Source: Psychromonas ossibalaenae ATCC BAA-1528 (lineage in GTDB: Bacteria; Pseudomonadota; Gammaproteobacteria; Enterobacterales; Psychromonadaceae). Taken from it: a DNA stretch of 64,000 nucleotides. The stretch lies in assembly GCF_000381745.1 (NCBI RefSeq), contig NZ_KB906971.1:1-64000 (forward strand), in the 5' to 3' direction. Made by a program: the position numbers and the translations under genes. The notes under the pieces are model-generated. The model had not been told where the DNA came from. It made no database searches and was given only the letters and a program-made list of their open reading frames with translations. Shown here in pieces: positions 29,401 to 46,037 of the stretch (positions are counted from its first letter, which is position 1; each line of letters starts with the position of its first letter).

Positions 29401-29947
29401 CACCACTATCGGTTATAACCTTTATATGGAGATGCTCAATCAGGCGGTCACAGCATTACAAAACGGGCAGGAGCCAACACTTGAGCATCTGCTGGCCAGT
29501 CAGTCAGAGGTTGAATTACGTATTCCGGCTCTGCTGCCCGATGATTATATAAGCGACGTTAATATGCGCCTGTCTTTATATAAACGCATTGCTAACAGTA
29601 AAACACGGCATAATTTAAAAGAGATCCAGGTAGAACTGATCGATCGCTTTGGTTTACTACCCGACTCGGCAAAAAACCTGATTCAAGTGACCGAAATCAA
29701 ACAGCAGTGCAGTGGCCTTGGTATAAAGCGTCTCGAGGCCCACGCTAAAGGCGGTAATGTATTATTTACTGAAAATACGCAGGTTGATCCTATGTTCTTA
29801 GTTTCTTTACTGCAAAAACAGGCAAATACCTTTAAACTAGACGGACCGACAAAACTGAAATTTACATGTGATCTACAGGACTCAAAAGAGCGTCTTAAAT
29901 GGATCGGCCAGTTATTAAGTAGTTTTAAATCTCATTTAATTAAATAA
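26468..29947 (+). CDS. mfd: Transcription-repair coupling factor Mfd
   Basis: Mfd removes stalled RNA polymerase at DNA lesions and recruits UvrA. The 1159-aa protein is full length: UvrB-homology region (about 20-350), RNA polymerase-interacting CarD-like domain around [17 protein letters not shown] (near 490), and the RecG-like motor with Walker [10 protein letters not shown] (near 640) and DEEH box (near 742), helicase motif [16 protein letters not shown] and a C-terminal domain. The ribosome site is weak (ACGGAAAAAAAGATCC). csiV follows 15 bases later. Confidence 0.98.
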   Translation: MKQAPLLSIPAVKNKTDRLTFSNLLGSSQALAVSECARQQQSPLILIVNDTPTALKLRYELEFFVEDKIELIAFPDWETLPYDHFSPHQDIISTRIETLYKLPTLKQGILIVPLSTLLLRLAPPSYLKQHTLIIKNGQNIELQALRADLEQAGYYAVDQVMEHGEFCARGSLLDIYPMGSETPYRIDFFDDEIDSIRPFDSESQRSLKPVNEVKFLPAHEFATDSDAIKRFKGQFASTFTNPMSTGKDSIFREISQFNLPAGIEYYLPLFFDQTATLFDYFPANSTLAVIGDINQAANDFWQTIESRYTERSVDLFRPLLAPEQLYLRHEQCFEQLKQWPRYYFEKEALKSPKPGQENLSIAALGDIQIEHKQSDPLHKLKEFLSSFSGSILFSVESAGRKESLTELLAPLKLSPSEYSDLSAFTKSKKKFGITISPVADSFILNDANLAFITENELLGFKVTQRRRRKESSDENYSSEHIVRNLTELKIGQPVVHIDHGVGRYLGLQTIETAGSLTEFVTLEYLRGDKLYVPVSALHLISRYSGHDVENAPINKLGTETWQKAKKRAAEKVRDVAAELLDVYAQRAAKVGFRYKLNKSNYAMFSNDFPFEETHDQALSINAVLSDMCSSQPMDRLVCGDVGFGKTEVAMRAAFLATDNTRQAALLVPTTLLAQQHYENFKDRFANWPVRIEVLSRFKTAKEQKQILLEADQGKIDILIGTHKLLSSDVKFSDLGLLIIDEEHRFGVRQKEKIKALRAQIDILTLTATPIPRTLNMSMNGMRDLSIIATPPAKRLAVKTFVEQKTDQLISDAVTREIMRGGQVYFLHNNVETIGKAAEDIQNLLPLAKVSIAHGQMNEHQLERIMSDFYHQRQNVLVCTTIIETGIDIPSANTIIINRADHLGLAQLHQLRGRVGRSHHQAYAYLLTPTPKLMTKDAKKRLQAIESLDTLGAGFTLATHDLEIRGAGELLGDEQSGQITTIGYNLYMEMLNQAVTALQNGQEPTLEHLLASQSEVELRIPALLPDDYISDVNMRLSLYKRIANSKTRHNLKEIQVELIDRFGLLPDSAKNLIQVTEIKQQCSGLGIKRLEAHAKGGNVLFTENTQVDPMFLVSLLQKQANTFKLDGPTKLKFTCDLQDSKERLKWIGQLLSSFKSHLIK

Positions 29948-29962
29948 ATTTAAGGATACATC

Positions 29963-30925
29963 TTGAATTACAGACTGTTATTACCCTTTATTTTAACCTG
30001 CACCTCATTTTCAGCCGCTGCCGAGCAGCGCTGGTTTGAAGTTGAACTGCTTCTTTTTCAGCGCGGCACAGAGATTAAAAATGTAAGTGAGCAATTAGCG
30101 GCGGATAATATCTCTGTTGATACAACAAACAGCATCAGTATGTTAAAAGCTCAAGCAGACCACCAATGCCAGCCGGATCAAAGCTGCCTGAACGAACAGC
30201 TTCCGGTTGTTATAACAGCAGAGCAGTTTGATAGTGAAAACAATGTTTTTCAGCTTTTAGATGAATCACAGCTGCAGCTAACAGAGCAGCGTAAAAAATT
30301 AAAAAATCACGCTTCTTTTACACCTGTTGTACATCTAGCCTGGCGTATGCCCGTTGACAGCAGATCCAAAGCACTGCCGATTCACCTTTTTGCAGGTAAA
30401 AATTTAGCTTTTACTGTACCTTCAGAAGAGGCTAAGTCAGAAAGCAATGAGCCGGCAGTGCTCACGACAGAAACTGAGCTTACGAATACTGCCATTACAG
30501 ATACAACATTGATTGAATCGACTGAAACTACAGCTGCGGAGCTGGATATCAGCAGTGTACTACCGCCTGCTGTGCAGCAGACAGATAAGTGGGAAATTGA
30601 CGGCAATTTTAAAGTCTATCTGCAGCATTACCTGTTTATTGATAGTCAGCTGGTTATCCGTCAGACGGCCAAACAAGATATCGAACAGGCTGAAGAAACT
30701 GCGCTTACTGAGTTTGAAGTAATCGACGGTGAAAATGATGTACAGATAATCAATCAGACAGACCCTGTTGATAATATACCTGCAGCTCAGGAAACAGTGA
30801 TCAAAGAAGTGCTTTTTGACCAGAATCGTCGTCTGCGCAGTGAAGAGATACATTACCTGGATCATCCGTTAATGGGTATGATAGTACAGATAAGAAAAAT
30901 TCCAGCGAAACCGGAGTCAGAATAA
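29963..30925 (+). CDS. csiV: CsiV-like peptidoglycan-binding protein
   Basis: This 320-aa protein has a signal peptide (about 20 residues ending AAAEQ) and the WFEVELLLFQR start seen in CsiV proteins, and a C-terminal RSEEIHYLDHPLMGMIVQI. CsiV was described in Vibrio cholerae as a cell-wall-related protein needed under D-amino-acid stress. The middle (about 160-200) is a Thr/Ser/Glu-rich linker. The only start fitting the signal is TTG at 29963, with AAGGATA upstream. It follows mfd, as in Vibrio. Confidence 0.82.
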   Translation: MNYRLLLPFILTCTSFSAAAEQRWFEVELLLFQRGTEIKNVSEQLAADNISVDTTNSISMLKAQADHQCQPDQSCLNEQLPVVITAEQFDSENNVFQLLDESQLQLTEQRKKLKNHASFTPVVHLAWRMPVDSRSKALPIHLFAGKNLAFTVPSEEAKSESNEPAVLTTETELTNTAITDTTLIESTETTAAELDISSVLPPAVQQTDKWEIDGNFKVYLQHYLFIDSQLVIRQTAKQDIEQAEETALTEFEVIDGENDVQIINQTDPVDNIPAAQETVIKEVLFDQNRRLRSEEIHYLDHPLMGMIVQIRKIPAKPESE

Positions 30926-30938
30926 CGATTAGAACTAA

Positions 30939-30965
30939 TATGCCCGTCAGCAATAGACGGGCATT
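30939..30965. terminator. Hairpin between convergent csiV and ybiB
   Basis: TGCCCGTC-AGCAATA-GACGGGCA forms an 8-base stem between the two convergent stops. The flanks are AT-rich in both directions but the T-runs are interrupted, so it is a moderate bidirectional terminator. Confidence 0.65.
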
Positions 30966-30969
30966 ATTA

Positions 30970-31953
30970 TTAGGCTTGTTTATCTCTTGCCTGCCAGTAA
31001 TGTTCAGCCTGCTTTAGACATTCCTTCTGACTGACTGCCTCATTAAACTGCTTTAATAAAACCGCGATGGTGGAGATAACAGCCGCATCACCATATTCAT
31101 CTTGTGTTTCCCCCTTCCAGACTCTGCTTAAATACTCAGCAGAAACCTCACCATGGGCGCCGCTGCTCTCTTCTAAATATGTAGGCCACTGCTCTTCAAA
31201 GTAACTACTGCTGTTATTTTCGCTGCGCACACCGCAGACAGTTGTACTTACGCGCGGATTAATTTCACTTTCCCCGCCCTCGCCCTTAAAAGCAATCATA
31301 TTAACCTCTTTACTTAATACCGAAGCCTGCGCATGCAGCTTCTCATAACCTTTATGAAATACTCCGTGAACAGCATAAGGAGCAGCACATGGATTAAGTG
31401 CCCTGGCAACAGTATTGAGCGGTGTACGTAAGCCGACTTGTTCACGTAATGCTAATAAAGGAATCATCTGAGGACAGTAGGCAGATAAAGGCAGATAACA
31501 AATATTAGTCTGATCCAGGATCTGCGCAGCCTGCTTCGGGGAATGTGCAATGCTGATATTTAACACAGGGCAAGCCTCTTCAACCTGGAACTTAACCGCA
31601 TCAACGGCATTATAACCATGGATAATAACTCGTTTTCCCTGTTGTGCTAATACTTTAGCGGCCAATAGTAACCATGGCGGCTGACGTTTTTTCCCTGCAA
31701 AGCACGGCCAGTCTAAATCTGCATTCAATGAGCGCCACTGCGGAGAGATAGTCTCACGCAGTGCTTCAATGTAACCGGCAGCTTCTTCAGCCGTTTCACA
31801 ACGAACCCGCTGCAGCATCAGCAGTACAGCAAGCTGTAATAACTGTGCATCACCATTAAGATACAAAGTTAATGCATCAAAAGCTTCCTGCTGTGTTAAA
31901 GAACGGCGTCCTTTTTCACCCCGACCGGTTATTTTAATGTATTCACTAAACAT
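30970..31953 (-). CDS. ybiB: YbiB/TrpD2-like glycosyltransferase-family protein
   Basis: This 327-aa protein has the anthranilate phosphoribosyltransferase fold but not its catalytic GTGGD loop; instead it reads FKGEGGESEINPR near residue 223, the pattern of YbiB/TrpD2. E. coli YbiB binds nucleic acids and is LexA-controlled, and its enzyme activity is unknown. It has the N-terminal helical domain and a large alpha/beta domain. It starts 12 bases after the HAD gene end. I see no LexA box in front of it here. Confidence 0.85.
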   Translation of the reverse strand: MFSEYIKITGRGEKGRRSLTQQEAFDALTLYLNGDAQLLQLAVLLMLQRVRCETAEEAAGYIEALRETISPQWRSLNADLDWPCFAGKKRQPPWLLLAAKVLAQQGKRVIIHGYNAVDAVKFQVEEACPVLNISIAHSPKQAAQILDQTNICYLPLSAYCPQMIPLLALREQVGLRTPLNTVARALNPCAAPYAVHGVFHKGYEKLHAQASVLSKEVNMIAFKGEGGESEINPRVSTTVCGVRSENNSSSYFEEQWPTYLEESSGAHGEVSAEYLSRVWKGETQDEYGDAAVISTIAVLLKQFNEAVSQKECLKQAEHYWQARDKQA

Positions 31954-31965
31954 ATTAATCCTTGT

Positions 31966-32610
31966 TTATATATAAGAGCCAAGCTGTGTGGGTAGGTCAT
32001 TTAATATTGCAATAGGTTTAAACTGAGAAAGTATCTGCTGATCGTGAACGCCGTAGGTAACACCAACACAGGCAATGTTCGCATTATTAGCCATTTCTAA
32101 ATCGTAACTGGAATCACCGATCATCAATGCCTGCTCAGCTTTAACATCTAATGTTTCTAATATTTTATACAGCATTAACGGATCTGGTTTAGAGCATGTC
32201 TCATCGGCACAGTAAGTCACGCTGAACAGATCCAGCACATCATATTTATCCATCATACGGTTAAGGCCGCGGCGTCCTTTACCCGTTGCAACAGCAAGAA
32301 TATAACCCTGCTCTTTTAACGACTGAAGCCACACCCTGATACCGGGATAAAAAGGCGTTTCCTGCTGATTAATATGCAGGTACTGCTGTCGATAAGCATC
32401 GATCATCTCACCATGTTTACTTTTATTTTCTAAAGGAAACAAAGTCTGCATAGATTTCTCTAAACTCAGCCCGATAATATGACGAACAGCTTGTGCGGAA
32501 GGAGGTGACAGTTGACAGGCAGCGGCGGCATGCTGCACGCAGGTGACAATCTTATCGATTGAATCCATTAATGTACCGTCCCAGTCGAAAATAATAACCG
32601 GATATTTCAT
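31966..32610 (-). CDS. HAD-family hydrolase (phosphoglycolate phosphatase-like)
   Basis: This 214-aa HAD-IA phosphatase has DWDGTLMDS (nucleophile Asp9), the SGKG-type Thr motif II region (VATGKGRR), Lys in SKPDP, and GDSSYDLEMA motif IV. A cap domain lies at about 15-85. It dephosphorylates small phosphate esters; the substrate is not readable. I placed the start at 32610, where GAGAGGT precedes ATG; a longer frame to 32712 adds a hydrophobic stretch unlike the family. A HAD gene next to rluC recurs in related genomes. Confidence 0.88.
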   Translation of the reverse strand: MKYPVIIFDWDGTLMDSIDKIVTCVQHAAAACQLSPPSAQAVRHIIGLSLEKSMQTLFPLENKSKHGEMIDAYRQQYLHINQQETPFYPGIRVWLQSLKEQGYILAVATGKGRRGLNRMMDKYDVLDLFSVTYCADETCSKPDPLMLYKILETLDVKAEQALMIGDSSYDLEMANNANIACVGVTYGVHDQQILSQFKPIAILNDLPTQLGSYI

Positions 32611-32725
32611 TTTACCTCTCTTTATCTGTAAATGATTAAGAAACAGCATAAGGATATAAAATGAAAATACAATGATAAGCTGCCGGTTTGTTAAATTTGT
32701 ACCAGCAGGCAAAAAGGAATAATAA

Positions 32726-32768
32726 AAGCTGAATAACCGTTTAAAAAGTTTAAGCGGATATTCAGCTT
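32726..32768 (-). terminator. Hairpin after rluC
   Basis: AAGCTGAATA-TCCG and CGGT-TATTCAGCTT form an 11-14 base stem with a longer loop, 8 bases beyond the rluC stop. The minus-strand flank TTATTATT is T-rich but interrupted. It probably ends or attenuates rluC transcription before the HAD gene. Confidence 0.55.
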
Positions 32769-32775
32769 ATTTAAT

Positions 32776-33714
32776 TTAACTGCGCTGCAGTTTTTCCAGT
32801 AAATCTGCAAGCTGACCGCACAAAGGAGCACTGACTGTCATCTCTTTTTCAAGAACAGGATGAAAGAAAGTAATATGTGCTGCATGTAAGAAAAGGCGGT
32901 TAAGCCCGAGTTTACGCATTTTACTGCTGAAATCATCATCGCCGTAACGGTCGTCACAGGCAATATTATGACCTTTACAAGCTGTATGCACACGAATCTG
33001 ATGCGTCCGCCCCGTTACAGGACTAGCTTCAACTAGTGTACAGCCCTGATAACGCTGCAGTATTTTAAAACGAGTTTCAGAAGGTTTGCCCTCAGGGCTT
33101 ACTTTCACGACTGAATTTTGTGAATCTTTTAATAACGGCTCACGAACGCTGCGCCATTTTTTATCCCAGGCACCATTTACCAGGGCCATATACTGTTTAT
33201 TCATGGTTTTATTACGCAGCTGCTCATGTAAAGCGCGCAACATGCTGCGTTTTTTGGCAATTAATAAACAACCGGATGTTGCTTTATCAAGGCGGTGTAC
33301 CAGTTCTAAAAAGCGCGCTTCGGGACGCAGTGAACGCAATCCTTCAATCGCACCAAAATCTAAGCCGCTGCCGCCGTGTACTGCGAGCCCGGAAGGTTTA
33401 TTTAGAATAATCAAACCATCATCTTCATAAACAATTAAAGATTCAAGCTTCGCAATTATATTAAGCTTAGGTGAAGGTAAGGAATTTTCTGCAGCAACAC
33501 GCACCGGCGGAATTCGCACCAGGTCACCTTGCTGAAGTTTATATTCAGGTTTGATACGTTTTTTATTTACACGCACTTCTCCCTTACGCACAATCCGGTA
33601 GATCATACTTTTAGGGACACCTTTTAAATGTAAACGAAGAAAATTATCGATTCGTTGCTGTGCATTTTCTTGAGTGATCTCAAGTATGCGTACTGAGTGA
33701 TTTATCTGTTCCAT
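32776..33714 (-). CDS. rluC: 23S rRNA pseudouridine synthase RluC
   Basis: RluC converts U955, U2504 and U2580 of 23S rRNA to pseudouridine (E. coli numbering). The 312-aa protein has an N-terminal S4 domain (about 17-75), then the catalytic block HRLDKATSGCLL with Asp near 145 and RTHQIRVH near 232. It is divergent from rne, the same arrangement as in E. coli, with about 377 bases between. Confidence 0.96.
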   Translation of the reverse strand: MEQINHSVRILEITQENAQQRIDNFLRLHLKGVPKSMIYRIVRKGEVRVNKKRIKPEYKLQQGDLVRIPPVRVAAENSLPSPKLNIIAKLESLIVYEDDGLIILNKPSGLAVHGGSGLDFGAIEGLRSLRPEARFLELVHRLDKATSGCLLIAKKRSMLRALHEQLRNKTMNKQYMALVNGAWDKKWRSVREPLLKDSQNSVVKVSPEGKPSETRFKILQRYQGCTLVEASPVTGRTHQIRVHTACKGHNIACDDRYGDDDFSSKMRKLGLNRLFLHAAHITFFHPVLEKEMTVSAPLCGQLADLLEKLQRS

Positions 33715-33974
33715 TCGTTAAGTTTATCACGACTTAAACAGATAATATGTAAAAATTTGTATTGCGGCTAAGCACCTATTAATGAGAGAATCGGCTAGTT
33801 AGCGACTCGTTGATGCAATATTGACTAGAAGTCGAAATAACGAAAATAATGAAAACATAATGTTGAGCCTTTTTACTCATTAATATTATATTGATTAATT
33901 TAAATCAACTGGTCTGTCAGCCTAGTAGTTTTTAAGCTGCGCAAACCTGATTAATGAGCTTCTTGCTTTCACTT

Positions 33975-34091
33975 TATAATGCACCTCTGCACATTCCCAG
34001 TCGAGAGACTGTATAAACAGACCCGAGGTCAAGTGAGCAAATGTATTGCCAACACACTAAAAAATAACGATAAAATTAAGAGTTTAATAAA
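33975..34091 (+). promoter_or_regulatory. rne promoter and 5' leader
   Basis: A TATAAT at 33975-33980 gives a predicted transcript start near 33987 and a leader of about 105 bases before rne. The leader contains short pairing segments (CAGTC/GACTG, AGACTG/CAGAC). In E. coli the rne leader binds RNase E for feedback; whether this one does is inference. The region 33715-33974 up to rluC is AT-rich and I see nothing else in it. Confidence 0.45.
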
Positions 34092-38394
<4,303 letters not shown>

Positions 38395-38413
38395 AATTTA
38401 ACAGTAGAAACAC

Positions 38414-38441
38414 AAAAGGTAACCCGCGGGTTACCTTTTTT
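38414..38441 (+). terminator. Intrinsic terminator of trxB
   Basis: AAAAGGTAACCCGCGGGTTACCTTTT, a perfect palindromic stem, is followed by Ts and lies 19 bases after the stop. Confidence 0.9.
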
Positions 38442-38469
38442 AGGTCCAAAAATTATTGGCTGATGAACT

Positions 38470-39390
38470 CTATAAGTTATTTTTTAATTCAGTCTGCAGC
38501 ATCTTCTGAATCGCAGCTAATTCTATCAGCGAATACTTATATTCAATAAAGTCATGCACGTTAGTGGCAGTGCTTAATTTAAAGTAATATATAGCGGTTT
38601 CTAAATCACCGGATAATTTATGCCAGTGTGCCAGATAAAAATAAGCTTCACATAAACGCTGTGCCAGCTCTTTGTTACTCTTAACCCCGAATGAAACGCG
38701 CTCAAAAAATTCCTTTTCAGTTGTTCGACCGGCAATAACATCAACCAGTAACCAGGCATATCGCTTATCTTTATCTAACTGCTGAGCATCCTGCAGTGCC
38801 TGCTGCGCTTCCTGCGGCATTGTTTTACTGTTAATAATAAAACGCCATAAAACCCGATACGGATCGTTAACATCGAGTTCATAAAAAGTATTAATATCAT
38901 CACTAGCCAGCTCGTAACGGTGTACCTGATATAAACCAATGGCACGGTGCAGGTAGCTGTAATGCATATTTTCGGACAGCTCAATGGCGGAATCGAAGTT
39001 TTCAAACGCTTCACTGTATGACTGCGCTAATAACAGATACAGGCCTAAGGAGTTATAAGCATCAGCAAAAGTCGGATCAATATTAATTGCCTGATGGAAG
39101 TCATAGCGGCTGTGCGCACTTAAGCCCATACGATCATAAATAATGCCGCGTTCATAAAACAAAACGGCACGCTGCTTCGGATCCAGCGCTTTCTGCTCGG
39201 CAATCAGCTGATTAATACGGAGCAGTTTTACTTCATCCTGGTAATCAATCTGCACCGCGGTTGCAATCGGGAATATTGGCGAAACGGCAGTGCTTTCAGG
39301 TACAACCTCATCATCAGTAGAAACACTCTGACAGGCGGTCAGCGTTAATAATATCGGTAAGAAAAGCAGTGTAGATAAATGAATTCTCAT
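38470..39390 (-). CDS. nlpI: Lipoprotein NlpI (TPR protein)
   Basis: NlpI is an outer-membrane-associated lipoprotein adaptor that delivers MepS to Prc and organises peptidoglycan endopeptidases. The 306-aa sequence has a lipobox LTAC (Cys near 20) and about four or more TPR helices, with RGIIYDRMGLSAHSRYDFHQ and YNSLGLYLLLAQSYSEAFE typical. Its partner prc is in this window. E. coli nlpI sits near pnp; here it is downstream of secF. Confidence 0.9.
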   Translation of the reverse strand: MRIHLSTLLFLPILLTLTACQSVSTDDEVVPESTAVSPIFPIATAVQIDYQDEVKLLRINQLIAEQKALDPKQRAVLFYERGIIYDRMGLSAHSRYDFHQAINIDPTFADAYNSLGLYLLLAQSYSEAFENFDSAIELSENMHYSYLHRAIGLYQVHRYELASDDINTFYELDVNDPYRVLWRFIINSKTMPQEAQQALQDAQQLDKDKRYAWLLVDVIAGRTTEKEFFERVSFGVKSNKELAQRLCEAYFYLAHWHKLSGDLETAIYYFKLSTATNVHDFIEYKYSLIELAAIQKMLQTELKNNL

Positions 39391-39569
39391 GAATAAACCC
39401 TTGTAGATAAGAGATTTAAGAGTGAACTATAACACAGATAAAGTAAAGGTCGATCTCGGTAAAGCGTTTGCAAAAACATGATTTAGTTAAAGCAGTTATT
39501 TCCAGGTTTATCAATGTGCCTAAGAAAAACCGGAACGCTGTTCTCAGCGAACACTTAAAATAAGGGCAT

Positions 39570-39596
39570 AAAAAAGCACTGCGAACAGTGCTTTTT
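39570..39596 (-). terminator. Intrinsic terminator of secDF
   Basis: AAAAAGCACTG-CGAA-CAGTGCTTTTT with a T-run on the minus strand, 30 bases beyond the secF stop, closes the yajC-secD-secF unit. Confidence 0.9.
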
Positions 39597-39625
39597 AGAC
39601 AATAAAAGGAGTAAAACAGCTTCTA

Positions 39626-40573
39626 TTAAAGAATTGCCTCCTGATCTGCCCCCTCTTTTTCAACCACTTCAGGGATCATATGATCACGTGAAATGCCTAA
39701 TCTAATAGCCGATGAGCTGGCAACATAGATCGATGAGTAAGTACCAACAAATATACCAATCAGTAACGCTGTCGCAAAGCCGTGTATCAGAGCACCACCG
39801 AAGATAAACAGCGATACAAGTACAAAGATGGTTGTACCCGATGTGATTAATGTACGGCTTAAAGTTTGTGTTAACGACTGGTCGACAATATCTTCAGGCG
39901 TTGATGTTGCCAGCAGACGGAAGTTTTCGCGTATACGGTCAAATACAACAATTGTATCATTAAGCGAATAACCCACTACCGCCAGCAGCGCGGCTAAAAC
40001 CGTTAAGTCGAACTCCAGCTGAAACAGAGAGAAAACACCTAATGTGATGATAATATCGTGAGCAAGGGCGAAAACAGATCCCATCGCTAAACGCCATTCG
40101 AATCGCGCACTAACATAAATCAGGATACAAATAAGCGCGATAATAATCGCTAAACCGCCGTCTTCAGCCAGCTCGTCACCTACATTCGGGCCGACAAATT
40201 CGATACGACGCATGTCAACCTGACCAAAATCGGCCTGCTGCAGGGCGTTAAGTACATTTGTACCAATAACTTCTCCTTTAACACCCTCACGAGGAGCAAG
40301 GCGTACCATCACCTCATGACTGCTGCCGAAATGCTGCACAATAGCATCACCAAAATCAGCTTCTGCAAGCGTTGCACGAACTTCGGTTAAATTAGCCGGC
40401 TGTTCAAAACCAACTTCAATCAGAGTCCCGCCGGTAAAATCAAGTCCCCAGTTTAACCAGTTAATACTCAATGTTGCCAGAGAACCAACAATTAACAATA
40501 TTGAAAACCAAGAAGCAGGTTTTGAATATTTCATAAAGCGAAGAGTCTGCTTCGCTCTAAATAACTCAAACAT
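39626..40573 (-). CDS. secF: Protein translocase subunit SecF
   Basis: SecF pairs with SecD in the SecYEG holotranslocon and uses the proton gradient to pull proteins through. The 315-aa protein has a first helix (about 17-38), a periplasmic domain and five C-terminal helices, with the family pattern GYSLNDTIVVFDRIREN near residue 203. It starts 14 bases after secD. Confidence 0.97.
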   Translation of the reverse strand: MFELFRAKQTLRFMKYSKPASWFSILLIVGSLATLSINWLNWGLDFTGGTLIEVGFEQPANLTEVRATLAEADFGDAIVQHFGSSHEVMVRLAPREGVKGEVIGTNVLNALQQADFGQVDMRRIEFVGPNVGDELAEDGGLAIIIALICILIYVSARFEWRLAMGSVFALAHDIIITLGVFSLFQLEFDLTVLAALLAVVGYSLNDTIVVFDRIRENFRLLATSTPEDIVDQSLTQTLSRTLITSGTTIFVLVSLFIFGGALIHGFATALLIGIFVGTYSSIYVASSSAIRLGISRDHMIPEVVEKEGADQEAIL

Positions 40574-40587
40574 AATTTATCCTTGCC

Positions 40588-42450
40588 TTAAATTGATAGT
40601 TTTTTAATGTTATTACGACCGCCCCAGACTGCGTTGACAATAGCACGCGTTCCAAAAATTGACGTAAACATTGAAGTTGCAATACCAATCGCAAGTGTCA
40701 CTGCGAAACCTTTAATAGGTCCTGTACCCACAGCAAACAGGATGATTGCAGTTATTAAGGTAGTAATATTTGCATCGGCAATGGTTGAAAATGCATTTGC
40801 ATATCCCTCATGAATCGCTTTCTGTACTGATTTTCCAGCACGCAGTTCTTCACGAATTCGTTCAAATATCAATACATTAGCATCAACAGCCATACCTACG
40901 GTTAATACAATACCGGCAATACCAGGCAGTGTTAATGTGGCCCCCGGAATCATCGACATAACACCGATAATCATCACGATATTAAATAACAACGCAGTAT
41001 TCGCCACTACACCAAACTTACGGTAATAGACAAACATAAACAGAATCACGGCAAGCATACCGTAAGTCATCGCTTTGATACCGTTATCGATATTTTGTTC
41101 ACCTAAACTTGGACCGATTGTACGCTCTTCAACGATCTGAATTGGTGCAATCAGGGCACCAGCACGTAATAACAGTGCTAAGTTATGCGCTTCTGCTGCA
41201 TTATCAAGTCCAGTAATACGGAAGCTTCGGCCTAGCTGTGCCTGAATGGTTGCAACATTAGCAATTTCTTCACGCTTTTTGATTTCAAGTTTGCCGTTAG
41301 CTTTCTTCTTACCCGTCGGTAAGTATTCAATAAACAGTGTTGCCATCGGTTTACCAATATTATTTTTGGTAAAACGAGACATTTTACTGCCGCCTTTTGA
41401 ATCAAGAGAGATATTAACCTGCGGGCGGCCGTATTCATCGGCACTGGACTGTGCATCAACAATATGGTTACCCGTTAAGATAATCTGCTTCTTAACAACC
41501 ACTGGACGGCCATTACGCTCTTTATAAATAACTGAAGAGGAAGGCAGGCGGCCGGCTAATGCGTCATTAACATCAGTTACAGAATCTACCGGATGGAATT
41601 CCAGTGTTGCCGTTGCGCCAAGGATCTCTTTAGCACGGGCAGTATCTTGAATACCGGGTAGTTCTACTACAATACGGTCAATGCCCTGGCGCTGTACTAG
41701 CGGCTCAGCTACACCCAGTTCATTAACACGGTTACGCAGAATACTTAAGTTCTGCTGCAGAGCATCTTCTTTAATTGATTTTAATTTCAGCTCTGTCATA
41801 GCAATAGTCAAGACATACTCGTCTTTTTCTACTTTATCAGTAAACTCGAAACCAGCATTTCTCGGTTTTAAGAAATCAACCGCTTTATCTAAAGTATCCT
41901 GGTCTGTGAAGCGTAACAAAACACCCGTGGTGCTGGAGTCTTTGCGGATTCCACGAAAACGAATTTTTTCTTCACGCAGATCCGAACGCAGATCTTGAAC
42001 CATCTGCTCCTGCGCTTTAACAACCGCTTCATCCATATCCACTTCCATCAGAAAGTGCACACCACCACGTAAATCAAGACCTAGTTTTAAAGGTCCGCCG
42101 CCGATGGCTTCAAGCCAGGCAGGAGTTGACGGGGCTAAATTTAATGCAGTAACGAAACCGTCACCAAGACTGCTGCTGATATTTTCACGGGCAACAAGCT
42201 GATCTTCACTAGTTTTTAAACGGACTAATATTTGCCCATTTTCTAAAGCGGCACTTTTAGGGCTGATACCGGCCTGCTCTAAAATACTTTGAACTTTATC
42301 TAAAGTAGCAAGTTCTACTTTTGCACCACGAGTTGCGGAAACTTGAATAGCAGGATCTTCTCCGTATAGATTCGGAGCTGCGTAAAGTAAGCTGATCAGC
42401 ACAATAAAGCCGAGCAGTACATACTTCCACATAGGGTATTTATTTAACAC
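40588..42450 (-). CDS. secD: Protein translocase subunit SecD
   Basis: SecD is the larger partner. The 620-aa protein has a first membrane helix (about 7-27), a large periplasmic P1 region ([16 protein letters not shown] near 124), and a C-terminal bundle with [17 protein letters not shown] near 520. Length agrees with E. coli (615 aa). Its AAGGACAG ribosome site lies just after a terminator-like hairpin between yajC and secD. Confidence 0.97.
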   Translation of the reverse strand: MLNKYPMWKYVLLGFIVLISLLYAAPNLYGEDPAIQVSATRGAKVELATLDKVQSILEQAGISPKSAALENGQILVRLKTSEDQLVARENISSSLGDGFVTALNLAPSTPAWLEAIGGGPLKLGLDLRGGVHFLMEVDMDEAVVKAQEQMVQDLRSDLREEKIRFRGIRKDSSTTGVLLRFTDQDTLDKAVDFLKPRNAGFEFTDKVEKDEYVLTIAMTELKLKSIKEDALQQNLSILRNRVNELGVAEPLVQRQGIDRIVVELPGIQDTARAKEILGATATLEFHPVDSVTDVNDALAGRLPSSSVIYKERNGRPVVVKKQIILTGNHIVDAQSSADEYGRPQVNISLDSKGGSKMSRFTKNNIGKPMATLFIEYLPTGKKKANGKLEIKKREEIANVATIQAQLGRSFRITGLDNAAEAHNLALLLRAGALIAPIQIVEERTIGPSLGEQNIDNGIKAMTYGMLAVILFMFVYYRKFGVVANTALLFNIVMIIGVMSMIPGATLTLPGIAGIVLTVGMAVDANVLIFERIREELRAGKSVQKAIHEGYANAFSTIADANITTLITAIILFAVGTGPIKGFAVTLAIGIATSMFTSIFGTRAIVNAVWGGRNNIKKLSI

Positions 42451-42475
42451 ATTTCTGTCCTTTAAAGTAGGGACT

Positions 42476-42507
42476 AAAAAAAGCGAAACAGATAACTGTT
42501 TCGCTTT
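42476..42507 (-). terminator. Terminator-like hairpin between yajC and secD
   Basis: On the minus strand AAAGCGAAACAG-TTAT-CTGTTTCGC is followed by seven Ts, a textbook intrinsic terminator, in the 63-base gap between yajC and secD. It would stop part of the transcription before secDF and thus lower SecDF relative to YajC. Confidence 0.85.
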
Positions 42508-42513
42508 ATTTAC

Positions 42514-42849
42514 TTAGATTGATTTAATCGTGCCTTTAGGAAGAGCCGCACTAATAAAATCTTTTTTAAGAACAATAACGTTATTTTCATTCAGTTCAAT
42601 TTGAACATAATCATTTTCGTCACTGATTTTAACAATACGACCGATTAAACCGCCCTGTGTTAATACTTCATCACCTTTACCAAGGTTATCCATCAGGCCT
42701 TTATGTTCTTTAGAACGACGAGCCTGCGGGCGATAAATCATGAAGTAGAAAATCGCAGCAAAGATAACCATCATAAAAATAAAAGAAAAACCACCCTGCT
42801 CCGGTGCGCCTTCAGCTGCTGCATGTGCTTGTGAAATGAAAAAACTCAT
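42514..42849 (-). CDS. yajC: Preprotein translocase subunit YajC
   Basis: YajC is a small single-pass inner-membrane protein associated with SecDF. The 111-aa protein has a helix at about 21-41 followed by YFMIYRPQARRSKEHK, the family signature, then a cytoplasmic beta domain. It lies between tgt and secD as in most proteobacteria. Confidence 0.96.
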   Translation of the reverse strand: MSFFISQAHAAAEGAPEQGGFSFIFMMVIFAAIFYFMIYRPQARRSKEHKGLMDNLGKGDEVLTQGGLIGRIVKISDENDYVQIELNENNVIVLKKDFISAALPKGTIKSI

Positions 42850-42901
42850 CTTGTATCCCCTGTAAATTGAAAATTAAATATTATTGTTGTAATTAAATTT
42901 G

Positions 42902-45114
<2,213 letters not shown>

Positions 45115-45329
45115 ATAATTATATCCGCGCAAACAAAGCGGCATAGTATACCGCAGCAGTCTGTCTGTGCATAGCTATAGATAATAGCTGCAGCGAAATT
45201 TACATAAAAAATAAAATGTAGATAACAGCTTGTTGTAAAAGACAAAAACAGACCTATATGGAAGATTAGCAGCAGTTTAGCAAAGCCAGAAACTGGTGAT
45301 AAAACAAACTGCCTGCAATCATTTGTAAA

Positions 45330-46037
45330 TTACTCGGTGAGCAGTGAATTAATCTCTTCTTCCGTGGCATGACGAACATCAACACCTTTTACCAGATAAA
45401 CAATCTGTTCACATATATTCTGGCAGCGGTCACCGATCCGTTCAATACAGCGTGCCGATGAAAGTACCTTTAATACAAAAGGAATTGAACGCGGATCTTC
45501 CATCATAAAAGTCATCAGCTCACGCAGAATACTTTCGTACTGACGATTTACTTTTTTATCTTCATTATGAATAGTAACAGCTGCTTTTAAATCTAAACGG
45601 GTAAAGGCATCCAGTGAATTATGAAGCATCTTGAGCACAATCTGTCCCATATTCTCAAGTCCAATAAGCGAAGGCAGTGCTTTACCATGATTTTCAATCA
45701 CCATCGAGGCAATACCGGCAACCCCGTCTCCAACACGTTCAAGTTCTGTCACTGTTTTCATAATGGTTAATATTAAGCGCAGATCACTGGCTGCCGGCTG
45801 ACGCTTAGCAATGATTCTAGAACACTCGTGGTCAACATTCGATTCAAACTGGTTAACTTCTTTGTCTTTCACAATAACCTGACGCGCCAGTTCAATATCG
45901 TTGTCAGCCATCGCGGTTAACGCATCGGAAAACTGCTGTTCAATTAGTCCGCCCATCTGCATCACCTGGTTACGCACGCTTTCTAATTCGCTGTTAAACT
46001 GTCCTGATATATGGCGATTAATATTTAAAGATTCCAT
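45330..46037 (-). CDS. phoU: Phosphate transport regulator PhoU
   Basis: PhoU links the PstSCAB transporter to the PhoR/PhoB two-component system and represses the Pho regulon when phosphate is plentiful. The 235-aa protein consists of two three-helix PhoU repeats, each with the metal-binding ExxxD-type patterns (for example [14 protein letters not shown] and [12 protein letters not shown]). An AAGGA site precedes the ATG. A partial copy of its first about 30 codons, with the same ribosome site, lies just upstream. Confidence 0.96.
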   Translation of the reverse strand: MESLNINRHISGQFNSELESVRNQVMQMGGLIEQQFSDALTAMADNDIELARQVIVKDKEVNQFESNVDHECSRIIAKRQPAASDLRLILTIMKTVTELERVGDGVAGIASMVIENHGKALPSLIGLENMGQIVLKMLHNSLDAFTRLDLKAAVTIHNEDKKVNRQYESILRELMTFMMEDPRSIPFVLKVLSSARCIERIGDRCQNICEQIVYLVKGVDVRHATEEEINSLLTE

